Source of the DNA: Planctomycetales bacterium | GTDB taxonomy: Bacteria; Planctomycetota; SBBH01 | Direction: 5' to 3' | NCBI GenBank assembly: GCA_005239795.1 | Contig: SBBH01000115.1 | Coordinates: 1 to 12,134 of the forward strand | DNA length: 12,134 nucleotides | Shown here: one piece after another, positions 1 through 8,733 of the stretch | Numbering within the stretch: position 1 is the stretch's first letter | Layout of the letters: the number at the start of each line of letters is the position of its first letter | Made by a program: the position numbers and the translations under genes | Notes under the pieces: model-generated | Told to the model about the DNA's origin: nothing | Seen by the model: only the letters and a program-made list of their open reading frames with translations | Database searches by the model: none

Positions 1-286
1 CCGATTTTTACGCGCCTCGGGCTTCCCCTGGCGGAGCTTTTAGCGGCGGTGGCCGAGGCGGCCGGCGTCGTGGAGGAGGCCGCCTCGCGCGCCGGAGGGG
101 CCTCCCGCCGCTACAACCTGGTCGTTGATCTCGTGCGTAATTTCGGGTCGACCCAAGCCGAGCGCTGTGTGGCCGATCTGGCGTCTTTGGGGCATCCGCG
201 CGTTGTCGGGATCCACCTGGGCGGGGACGAGGCGCGCTTTCCCGCGCGCGATTTTTCAGGCGCCTATCGGACGGCACGCGAGGCGG
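1..286 (+). CDS. Adenosine deaminase-family protein, internal fragment (inverted piece)
   Basis: Read in frame from base 1, this piece begins PIFTRLGLPLAELL, repeats the end of the - strand deaminase fragment, then carries on into the next part of the family fold: RYNLVVDLVRNF, then VVGIHLGGDEARFP (family pattern VGIDLAGDE), then GAYRTAREA. The last matches the helix just before the usual HAGE metal-site strand, which is not reached. After about 286 the frame runs into the antisense of the other copy and loses homology. Joining complement 686-277 to 90-286 restores one continuous frame of about 200 residues (the codon phase agrees), so this is the displaced continuation of the - strand gene. 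Whether the substrate is adenosine or a related aminopurine nucleoside such as aminofutalosine cannot be told from this part. Confidence 0.75.
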
Positions 287-365
287 CCTCCTCCACGACG
301 CCGGCCGCCTCGGCCACCGCCGCTAAAAGCTCCGCCAGGGGAAGCCCGAGGCGCGTAAAAATCGG
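1..365. repeat. Fold-back inverted repeat at the left edge
   Basis: Bases 1-89 are the perfect reverse complement of 277-365 (position i pairs with 366-i). A mismatch at 90/276 follows, then four more pairs to 94/272. The centre is about 180 bases of single-copy sequence. Both arms encode the same deaminase segment, read on + from the left arm and on - from the right arm. The arms therefore duplicate one gene segment in opposite orientations. This is what a template-switch or misassembled contig end looks like; a real inversion-duplication is less likely. Confidence 0.93.
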
Positions 366-686
366 AGCCGAGAAGATCACCTCGGCATACAGAATGTTTT
401 GCCGCGACAAGTCTCGGAAGAGATCGCGCGCGACGCGGCCGATGTCGTCGACGGACCGAAGCGACGTGACGGCGGCCTTGAAGTGCCCCAAAAAATCAGA
501 CAGCCCCGTGTGGCGGTAGAGGAACGCCAGGTCTCCCGGACCGCGGGCATCCCCCGCCAGGCCGTTTTTCCGCATGATCGCGAAGAGCGTCTCGGGACGG
601 ATCCCTCCTTCCAGATGCACGTGTAGCTCCACCTTGGGGACACGCGCGATGTAGTCCGTCAAGCGAGGGTCGACCCTGGAGGACAC
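264..686 (-). CDS. Adenosine deaminase-family protein, N-terminal fragment
   Basis: A zinc hydrolase of the adenosine deaminase family, which deaminates adenosine or related nucleosides in purine salvage. Visible are the metal-binding HVHLEGG motif (HxH), then IRPETLFAIMRKNG, and ILYAEVIFSAP, the counterpart of the family YAE-RFSP strand. The frame ends at a stop (264-266) only because the fold-back begins at 277; the true continuation lies inverted at 90-286. The GTG at 686 gives 25 residues before HVHLEGG. A TTG at 707 is an alternative and has a better ribosome site (AGAGGG on the - strand, complement of 715-720, seven bases upstream). The gene diverges from gspK. The family call is firm; substrate and start are not. 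Confidence 0.75.
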   Translation of the reverse strand: MSSRVDPRLTDYIARVPKVELHVHLEGGIRPETLFAIMRKNGLAGDARGPGDLAFLYRHTGLSDFLGHFKAAVTSLRSVDDIGRVARDLFRDLSRQNILYAEVIFSAPIFTRLGLPLAELLAAVAEAAGVVEEAASRAVR

Positions 687-719
687 GCGCGCATCATCGC
701 AAATCAACAAGCATCCCTC

Positions 720-725
720 TAGAAT
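720..725 (+). promoter_or_regulatory. -10-like TAGAAT for gspK, leaderless spacing
   Basis: TAGAAT ends six bases before the GTG at 732. A -10 hexamer normally ends at -7, so the transcript would begin at the first base of the start codon. No Shine-Dalgarno site is visible and the -35 region (around 697-702, TCGCAA) is weak. The same CTAGAAT heptamer with the same six-base gap stands before the kinase gene at 9214. Confidence 0.5.
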
Positions 726-731
726 TGAGCT

Positions 732-1763
732 GTGCGGCCTCCCTCTCTTTCCTCCCCGTCGAGACGTCTCACGTCCCGGCGCGACTCCGGCTTCGCCCTG
801 CTTTTGGTCCTCTTTCTCGTGACGATCCTCTCGGCGGCGGTGGTCCAGTTCTCCTTCACGAGCCAGGTGACGCTCTCCACCGCGAGCCGCCGCGTCACGG
901 CGCTCCAACACGAATTGGCCTTGAAAGCAGGGCTCGTCGAGGCCCTCCGGGTCCTGCGCTACGACGACGCTCGGGACAAGTTGAAACAAAACCCGTACGA
1001 CGGCCTGGACGAGCCGTGGGCCCAGCCGATCGAAATCACGGTGGGGACGGCCGCCGTGACGGTGCGCATCCAGGACGAACGCGCCGCGCTGCGCCTTAAC
1101 AGCCTCATTGACGACCAGGGAGCACTGATCGACATTCCGGATCAAGAAGACCCCAAGGACCGCCTGGTGCGCCTGCTGTCGATCCTTGAGAACCCCCCGG
1201 ACACACATGACGCGGATCTCCTGGAGGCGCTCGTCGATTGGATCGACAAGGCCCCCGCGGGCCAGACGGAGATCGGTCGATTTGAAACGAACGCTAAAAA
1301 CGGGCCGCTCTACACCCACCCGGAGCTCCTCCTTGTGCCGGGCTGGTCCCGCGAGGTTCTGTATGGCTTCACCCGCGAGGACGGGACATTCGCGCCGGGG
1401 CTCATCTCCTTCGTGAGCACGCGCTGGGGGGACGGCCTCACAAACCCCAATACCGCTCCAACCGAGGTTTTGCGGGCGCTCTCGACGAACATGACCGAAC
1501 CGCGCGTCACGACGTTGCTCCAAGTGCGCTCAGCCGCCCCCTTCACCTCCGTCCAGGATGTCGCCAACGCCCTCTCCGATTGGCCGGAGCTCATCACCGA
1601 ACTCGGCGGGATCCTCCAAGTGAGAAGCACGCATTTTCTCGTCGAGGTCGTCTCCACGATTGGCAAGACCGAGGACTCCCCGGGCTCCGTGCGCCAAGCG
1701 GTCGCCCACCTCCTGCGCGACGAGAGCGGGGGAACGGTGATGTCGTACGAGCCAAGGCAATAA
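732..1763 (+). CDS. gspK: Type II secretion system minor pseudopilin GspK
   Basis: 343 residues. The N-terminus is basic, then a type III prepilin signal: cleavage expected after G20, followed by FALLLVLFLVTILSAAVVQF (21-40), the membrane and assembly helix. Position +5 of the mature protein is Leu, not Glu; lack of Glu5 is typical of GspK among pseudopilins. The globular part shows family landmarks: IQDERAALRLN (113-123), LVDWID (167-172), ELLLVPGW (198-205) and NPNTAPTEVL (238-247), the last leading a helix-hairpin-helix-like segment. GspK caps the tip of the pseudopilus with GspI and GspJ in the inner membrane/periplasm. Start is GTG at 732, with no Shine-Dalgarno site. No other gsp gene is in the window; genes to the left of the fold-back are unknown. 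It ends 51 bases before atpZ, but the atp operon has its own promoter. Confidence 0.85.
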   Translation: MRPPSLSSPSRRLTSRRDSGFALLLVLFLVTILSAAVVQFSFTSQVTLSTASRRVTALQHELALKAGLVEALRVLRYDDARDKLKQNPYDGLDEPWAQPIEITVGTAAVTVRIQDERAALRLNSLIDDQGALIDIPDQEDPKDRLVRLLSILENPPDTHDADLLEALVDWIDKAPAGQTEIGRFETNAKNGPLYTHPELLLVPGWSREVLYGFTREDGTFAPGLISFVSTRWGDGLTNPNTAPTEVLRALSTNMTEPRVTTLLQVRSAAPFTSVQDVANALSDWPELITELGGILQVRSTHFLVEVVSTIGKTEDSPGSVRQAVAHLLRDESGGTVMSYEPRQ

Positions 1764-1775
1764 CCTCTTCTAGCC

Positions 1776-1803
1776 TTGACCCCCTGGGGGACGCCGATAC
1801 AAT
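1776..1803 (+). promoter_or_regulatory. Promoter of the atp operon (TTGACC-16-TACAAT)
   Basis: TTGACC (1776-1781), a 16-base spacer and TACAAT (1798-1803) differ from the sigma70 consensus by one base in each hexamer. The expected transcription start is about 1810, just before the TTG codon at 1815. The spacer holds a perfect 11-base palindrome, CCCCCTGGGGG (1780-1790), overlapping the last base of the -35 box, which could be an operator or chance in GC-rich DNA. The TTG of the -35 box is also an in-frame codon for atpZ, which can mislead start calling. Confidence 0.7.
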
Positions 1804-1814
1804 CGCCCCCGCTT

Positions 1815-2060
1815 TTGGAATCGAAGCCCAAGCGGAGTCCAGCGCAGACCGCGCTCGAGTACACCAACCTGGGCTTCCAGTTCGTGGCGGCCATCGCCCT
1901 TGGGTACTGGGGAGGGGGCTGGGCCGCCCAAAGGTGGGATTGGCCTTGGGCCGAAAACACCGGGGTCTGCCTCGGGGTCGGCCTCGGGTTTTGGATGATT
2001 GTGCGCGCGATGAAGAACTGGGAAAAGCGTGACCTTGACGGCAAAACGCCCCGGCCCTGA
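1815..2060 (+). CDS. atpZ: AtpZ-type ATP synthase accessory protein
   Basis: 81 residues from TTG 1815. Two hydrophobic segments (about 17-35 and 50-66) with a Gly/Trp-rich turn between them (YWGGGWAAQRW), a basic N-terminus and a charged tail. This is the usual form of the AtpZ/ATPase_gene1 family encoded at the head of many atp operons. In Bacillus pseudofirmus AtpZ and AtpI have been linked to divalent cation uptake and enzyme assembly; whether that holds here is unknown. An in-frame TTG at 1776 would add 13 residues, but it lies inside the promoter -35 box, so the transcript should not contain it. TTG 1815 gives a leader of only about five bases and no Shine-Dalgarno site. Confidence 0.72.
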   Translation: MESKPKRSPAQTALEYTNLGFQFVAAIALGYWGGGWAAQRWDWPWAENTGVCLGVGLGFWMIVRAMKNWEKRDLDGKTPRP

Positions 2061-2064
2061 CGAT

Positions 2065-2448
2065 ATGTCCCGTCTCCCCCACGGAACCGGCCGCGACATC
2101 CTGAAGGGCCTCGCACTCCTCACGGGAGCCGCGGGAGCGTTGGCCGGCGCCGGAGGGATCCTTCTCGAGGATCCTGACAGGTTTCACGCAATCCGCGCGG
2201 TCGCCTCGGCCTGGGGCGTCACCGCATGCTTCTTTCTGCCGGCGCGGGCCGCGTTTTTTCATCCGGGCCCCTGGTACACGATCTTGTACGCGGCCGGATT
2301 CTTAGCGCGCCTCGGCCTTCTGGGAGCCGCCTTGGCGGTGTCGACCAACGCGGTCTTCCCGCTGGCGCTCGCGGCGTCCCTGTTCCTCCTGGAATGGGTG
2401 GGGATCGCCTGGTCGAGCCGCCCCGTCCCGCGCAGGGCCTCATGCTGA
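2065..2448 (+). CDS. atpI: AtpI-like small membrane protein (ATP synthase I chain)
   Basis: 127 residues from ATG 2065, four bases after the atpZ stop. Hydrophobic segments lie at about 13-32, 44-62, 70-92 and 96-116: the four-helix plan of AtpI (ATP synthase I chain), usually found between atpZ and atpB. AtpI aids c-ring assembly or stability in some bacteria. Sequence landmarks are few, so the call rests on topology, size and position. An in-frame GTG at 2029 (12 residues longer, overlapping atpZ, GGGA five bases upstream) is a possible other start; the ATG has no clear ribosome site. The 3' end overlaps atpB by seven bases (ATGCTGA), suggesting translational coupling. Confidence 0.6.
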   Translation: MSRLPHGTGRDILKGLALLTGAAGALAGAGGILLEDPDRFHAIRAVASAWGVTACFFLPARAAFFHPGPWYTILYAAGFLARLGLLGAALAVSTNAVFPLALAASLFLLEWVGIAWSSRPVPRRASC

Positions 2449-3248
2449 TCGCCTCGAGTTCCGGTGGCGCCGTTGATCCCGCCCACCACATCGAGGATGT
2501 CTTCTACAAGACAGACTGGTTCCAACTGGGCTCCGTCCGGTTCCACCTCTCCAAACATCTGACCCTCATCTGGATCGTGGCGGCGGTCACGACGCTCCTT
2601 TTCGTCTGGGGCGCCCGGCGGATCCGGCAAGACAAGGGAAACGCCCGGGGGGTCCTGGCGAACCTCCTCGAGTCCATCGTCGCCTTCGTGCGGAGCGAAA
2701 TGGTCCTCCCGAACATGGGGCACCACGGAGAGCCTTTTGTCCCCCTCTTCCTGTCGATTTTCACGTTTGTGCTGTTCGCCAACCTCGCGGGGCTCATTCC
2801 CGGCTCGGCCACGGCCACCGGGAACATCTGCGTCACGACGGCACTCTCCCTCATGGTCCTGGTGATCTCTCTCGCCGCGGGGATGAAGTCGCAAGGTCCT
2901 TTGAGGTACTGGTACAACCTCGTGCCGCACGGGATCGTCACGAAGCCCACCTGGTGGCTCTTCCCAGTTTGGGGGCTCATGTTCGTCATCGAGCTCCTAG
3001 GGCTCGCCATCAAGCATTTCGCGCTTCTCATTCGGCTTTACGCCAACATGATCGCCGGCCACATCGTGATCATTTCCATGCTCGCCCTGGTGGTGGGAGC
3101 GGGCGGCAGCCTCACCATGGCGCCGGTGGCCGTGCCGCTTTCGGTCATGATGTTCTTCCTGGAGCTCCTGGTGGCGTTCCTGCAAGCGTACGTGTTCACC
3201 CTGTTGTCCATTTTGTTCGTCGGCATGGCGGTCCATCCGGACCATTAA
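2442..3248 (+). CDS. atpB: ATP synthase Fo subunit a
   Basis: 268 residues. The membrane stator subunit that forms the two proton half-channels against the c-ring. The essential arginine is R198 in LIRLYANMIAGH (equal to E. coli R210). The helper pair is swapped relative to E. coli: H207 stands where E. coli has E219, and E241 (FFLELLVAFLQAYVFTLL) where E. coli has H245, the arrangement known from mitochondria. Hydrophobic segments lie at about 40-57, 102-122, 131-148, 172-190, 195-220 and 228-258. Further landmarks are the conserved FANLAGLIPG (112-121) and a short periplasmic N-terminus. Start ATG 2442 overlaps the atpI stop and has a weak AGGG four bases upstream; an upstream extension of the frame to 2226 overlaps atpI fully and has no family similarity. 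Confidence 0.95.
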   Translation: MLIASSSGGAVDPAHHIEDVFYKTDWFQLGSVRFHLSKHLTLIWIVAAVTTLLFVWGARRIRQDKGNARGVLANLLESIVAFVRSEMVLPNMGHHGEPFVPLFLSIFTFVLFANLAGLIPGSATATGNICVTTALSLMVLVISLAAGMKSQGPLRYWYNLVPHGIVTKPTWWLFPVWGLMFVIELLGLAIKHFALLIRLYANMIAGHIVIISMLALVVGAGGSLTMAPVAVPLSVMMFFLELLVAFLQAYVFTLLSILFVGMAVHPDH

Positions 3249-3265
3249 CCGTAAAGGAGGAAATC

Positions 3266-3541
3266 ATGGCTGGTGATCTTGCATCATTCGCGGGCGCTCT
3301 AGGGGCGGGACTCGTGATTCTGGGAGCCGGTTACGGCATCGGGAAACTGGCCTCGTCGGCGCTGGACGGGACGGCCCGTCAGCCGGAGGCCGCCGCCAAT
3401 CTGCGGTTGACGATGATCATCGCCGCGGCGCTGATCGAAGGGCTGGGTTTCTTCGCCTTGATCCAGTGCTCCAACGCCATCAAAAACGGCCCCGATGTGG
3501 CCAAAATCCAGGCGGGATCTCCCCCAGCGCCGGCCCACTAA
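3266..3541 (+). CDS. atpE: ATP synthase Fo subunit c
   Basis: 91 residues, two membrane hairpin helices. Helix 1 holds the GxGxGxG packing motif as GAGYGIG (20-26); the polar loop is ARQPEA (37-42), which binds gamma/epsilon; helix 2 carries the ion-binding carboxylate E58 in ALIEGLGFFAL. Positions matching the Na+ ligands of Ilyobacter (Q32, S66, T67, Y70) are I25, G59, L60 and F63, so H+ coupling is expected. The C-terminal tail after helix 2 (about 20 residues, ending GSPPAPAH) is longer than usual. It has the strongest ribosome site of the operon, AAAGGAGG five bases before ATG, as expected for the subunit needed in about ten or more copies. Confidence 0.95.
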   Translation: MAGDLASFAGALGAGLVILGAGYGIGKLASSALDGTARQPEAAANLRLTMIIAAALIEGLGFFALIQCSNAIKNGPDVAKIQAGSPPAPAH

Positions 3542-3590
3542 GTAAAAATCGTGGACGCCACCCGATGCGCCACGCTTTCCCGGAGGACGC

Positions 3591-4106
3591 ATGGATAAAC
3601 TGCTGACGGACCCCGACATCGGGCTCATGATCTGGACGTGGGTCTCTTTCGGGATCATGGCGTTCATCCTGGCAAAGTTCGCCTGGCAGCCGATGGTTCA
3701 CGCGCTCGAAGCGCGCGAGCACCATATCCAGGAAGAGATCGACCGGGCCGAGGCGAACCGCGCCGAAAGCGCGCGGCTCCTGGCAGATCACCAGGCCAAG
3801 CTCGAGGCGTCGCGCCTCGAGGCCCAGAAGATCATCGAGGAGGGAAAGGCGGACGCCGTACGGTTGAAAGATCAGATCCTGAAGGAGGCGCGCGAGGAAG
3901 GGGAACGTCTCGTGAAGGGGGCCAAGCGCGAGATCGAGCTCGCCGAATCCAAGGCCGTGGAGACCCTCCGCCAGAAGACGGTCGAACTGGCGGTGGCGGC
4001 CGCCAGCCGGATCCTCGAGCGGACGCTGCGCCCCGAGGACCACAAGGACGTCGTCAACCGCTTCCTTCAAGAGACCGAGCGGTCGCTCTCGCAGAGGAGC
4101 GCGTAA
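3591..4106 (+). CDS. atpF: ATP synthase Fo subunit b
   Basis: 171 residues. One N-terminal membrane helix (about 11-30, IWTWVSFGIMAFILAKFAW), then a long charged, Ala/Glu/Arg-rich right-handed coiled coil to about 145, and a C-terminal part (LRPEDHKDVVNRFLQE) that binds delta. It forms the peripheral stalk, probably as a homodimer since there is only one b-type gene. GGAGG five bases before ATG 3591 fixes the start. The 49-base gap after atpE holds only a small GTGG/CCAC hairpin. The stop overlaps the atpH start by one base (TAATG). Confidence 0.93.
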   Translation: MDKLLTDPDIGLMIWTWVSFGIMAFILAKFAWQPMVHALEAREHHIQEEIDRAEANRAESARLLADHQAKLEASRLEAQKIIEEGKADAVRLKDQILKEAREEGERLVKGAKREIELAESKAVETLRQKTVELAVAAASRILERTLRPEDHKDVVNRFLQETERSLSQRSA

Positions 4107-4651
4107 TGGCCGCCTCCACCGTGGAAAAAGCATATGCCGAGGGGTTGTACCGGGCCGCCAAGAAAGCGGGGCATGCCCCGGCCGTGGCCGAGGAGCTCGC
4201 GGCCTTCGTCAAGGCGCTCGAGGGGGACAAGCAGCTGAGGACGTTCCTCACGACCCCCGCGATTCCTTCCGCCGCCAAGCGCCAGACCCTCAAAAAAACG
4301 CTGGCCGGCAAGGTGTCCGCCTCGACGCTCAATTTCCTCCAGCTCTTGGTGGAAAAGCGCCGCCAAGCCTTCCTGGCCAGCATCCATCGGGAGTACGTCA
4401 AGCTTCTCGACGCCGACCAGGGGATCGTGCGCGGCCAGATCCACCAAGCCGTGTCCGCCGACGATACGGTGCTCGGCCGGGCTGAAAAGGTTTTGTCCCA
4501 GAGCTTCGGGCGCGCGGTGCACCTAGAGAGCCGCGTCGACCCTGCCTTGATCGGGGGCGCCTTGGTCCGGATCGGGGATTTCCTGATCGACGGCAGCTTC
4601 AAAAGCCGCCTCAAAGCGCTCGAGCGGCGCATGAGCCGATCCAGCGCATAA
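4106..4651 (+). CDS. atpH: ATP synthase F1 subunit delta
   Basis: 181 residues, the usual length. The N-terminal six-helix domain (about 1-105) opens with YAEGLYRAAKKAG and includes LNFLQLLVEKRR (76-87). The C-terminal domain carries the family signature LIGGALVRIGDFLIDGS (149-164). Delta clamps the top of the alpha3-beta3 head to the b stalk. GAGGAG seven bases upstream of ATG 4106 lies within the end of atpF, and the genes share one base, so translation is probably coupled. Confidence 0.93.
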   Translation: MAASTVEKAYAEGLYRAAKKAGHAPAVAEELAAFVKALEGDKQLRTFLTTPAIPSAAKRQTLKKTLAGKVSASTLNFLQLLVEKRRQAFLASIHREYVKLLDADQGIVRGQIHQAVSADDTVLGRAEKVLSQSFGRAVHLESRVDPALIGGALVRIGDFLIDGSFKSRLKALERRMSRSSA

Positions 4652-4663
4652 GGAGATGCAACG

Positions 4664-6205
<1,542 letters not shown>

Positions 6206-6209
6206 AGAG

Positions 6210-6301
6210 TGTCATGCGTCACGCGTCACGCGTCACGAGTAAGAAAAGAAACAGCAAGAGCCACCCTGTTTCGCATGACGCATGGCTCATGGCTCATGAC
6301 C
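6210..6301. repeat. Heptamer arrays forming an imperfect nested hairpin, atpA-atpG gap
   Basis: The left arm has three perfect GCGTCAC units (6216-6236) preceded by a TGTCATG half-match. The right arm has four 7-base units CATGACG, CATGGCT, CATGGCT, CATGACC (6274-6301). Read as inverted arms, 20 of 28 positions pair, plus two G-T pairs. Between them lies a perfect 7-bp stem, GAAACAG (6248-6254) with CTGTTTC (6266-6272), loop 11 bases. The whole forms one long hairpin-capable element. There is no T-run after it, so it is not a classical terminator. Confidence 0.75.
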
Positions 6302-6308
6302 GCCCGGC

Positions 6309-6336
6309 GCATTTCGCATTTCGCATTTCGCATTTC
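6309..6336. repeat. (GCATTTC)4 tandem array before atpG
   Basis: Four perfect 7-base units end five bases before the atpG start codon and fill the space where a Shine-Dalgarno site would be. The core CATTTC recurs in the atpG-atpD gap in both orientations. Confidence 0.9.
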
Positions 6337-6341
6337 GTTCT

Positions 6342-7217
6342 ATGAACACACGCGTCATCAAAAAACGCATCAAATCTGTCGGCTCCACCCGCAAGATCAC
6401 GCGAACGATGGAACTCGTCTCGACCGCCAAGGCTAAGCGCGCCCAGAACCGGATCCGGGCGGCCCAGCCCTATGCCCTGGCACTTTCGGACTTGATCGCA
6501 AGCGCCACGCGCGGCGCCGAGGATCCGGCATCCCTGCACCCGCTCTGCGCCACGCGCGCGAACAAAAAAGCCGCCCTGTTCATCGTCACGGCCAACCGCG
6601 GGCTTTGCGGCGGCTACAACGGGAATGTCTTCCGGCTGGGGCTCGAAAGGCGCGCAACTCTCACGGCGCAAGGCCAGTCCGTGGACGTCGTCATGATCGG
6701 GAAGAAAGGGATCGGCTACGCCGACTTCCAGAAGATCACGCTGGCCGCCAGGATCACCTCCATCGACGACCGCCCCACCTTCGCCCAGGCCCAGGAGATT
6801 CTCGCTCCCTGGATGGATCGGTTCCTGACGGGCGCGATCGACCAGCTCTTAGTCTGCTCCACACACTACCTGTCGGCCGCCAGGCAGGCCCCTCGGGTAG
6901 AACAGATCCTCCCCGTGACACTTGTCCCGGATGGCGCCCAGAGCGCGAAAACCGAGACCATCGACTTCCTCTGGGACCCGCCCCCGCGCACGCTCCTGGC
7001 GGACCTCGTCCCGATCGCCGTCAAAACCAATTTCCTGAGACTCCTGATGGAAGCGGCCGTTAGCGAACAAATCGCCCGCCGCATCGCCATGAAAAATGCC
7101 ACGGAGAACGCCGGAGACCTCATCAAAACGTTCACACGCACCTACAACCGGGTGCGCCAAACCCAGATCACCCAGCAGATCGCCGAAATCGTCGGAGGGG
7201 CGGAAGCGATCAAATAG
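6342..7217 (+). CDS. atpG: ATP synthase F1 subunit gamma
   Basis: 291 residues, the rotor shaft turning inside the alpha3-beta3 head. The N-terminal coiled-coil helix is KKRIKSVGSTRKITRTMELV (7-26), the Rossmann-like middle has ALFIVTANRGLCGGYNGNVF (78-97), and the C-terminal helix includes TYNRVRQTQITQQIAEIVGG. All fit the family. Start ATG 6342 is set by the match of the N-terminal helix; no Shine-Dalgarno site precedes it, only TTTCGTTCT after the GCATTTC array. It is the only operon gene flanked on both sides by gaps of more than 100 bases, both filled with heptamer repeats. Confidence 0.95.
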   Translation: MNTRVIKKRIKSVGSTRKITRTMELVSTAKAKRAQNRIRAAQPYALALSDLIASATRGAEDPASLHPLCATRANKKAALFIVTANRGLCGGYNGNVFRLGLERRATLTAQGQSVDVVMIGKKGIGYADFQKITLAARITSIDDRPTFAQAQEILAPWMDRFLTGAIDQLLVCSTHYLSAARQAPRVEQILPVTLVPDGAQSAKTETIDFLWDPPPRTLLADLVPIAVKTNFLRLLMEAAVSEQIARRIAMKNATENAGDLIKTFTRTYNRVRQTQITQQIAEIVGGAEAIK

Positions 7218-7225
7218 GAACGGAC

Positions 7226-7310
7226 GAAATGAGAAATGTGAAATGTGAAATGTGCCGGGTCATCCATGATTCGATCACTTTCCCATTTCCCATTTCCCAT
7301 TTCCCACTTC
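7226..7310. repeat. Inverted heptamer arrays in the atpG-atpD gap
   Basis: The left arm has four 7-base units, GAAATGA then three GAAATGT (7226-7253). The right arm has three CCATTTC and a final CCACTTC (7283-7310), with a degenerate CACTTTC just before (7276-7282). As inverted arms 23 of 28 positions pair: GAAATG/CATTTC blocks of six separated by single T-C mismatches, with a 29-base loop. The atpD ribosome site follows directly. No T-run. Confidence 0.85.
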
Positions 7311-7326
7311 AAAAAGGAGATCCGCA

Positions 7327-8729
<1,403 letters not shown>

Positions 8730-8733
<4 letters not shown>

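Noticed and set aside
264..1523. A single 419-residue - strand protein with a deaminase-like C-terminal third
   Set aside because: Only the part from about 686 down is deaminase. The rest is antisense of gspK, with Arg/Asp/His-rich composition typical of a shadow frame in GC-rich DNA.
1776..1778. TTG 1776 as the atpZ start
   Set aside because: It is part of the -35 hexamer of the promoter and the extra 13 residues look non-protein-like (Pro-rich, no helix). TTG 1815 fits the expected transcript.
2029..2031. GTG 2029 as the atpI start
   Set aside because: Possible but would overlap atpZ by 32 bases. ATG 2065 follows the atpZ stop directly and lies closer to the first membrane helix; kept as an alternative.
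3266..3541. Na+-coupled c subunit
   Set aside because: The ligand positions known from Na+ enzymes (Gln in helix 1; Ser, Thr and Tyr around the Glu in helix 2) are Ile, Gly, Leu and Phe here.
6206..7326. CRISPR array
   Set aside because: Units are 7 bases, directly tandem and without spacers; no cas gene is present.
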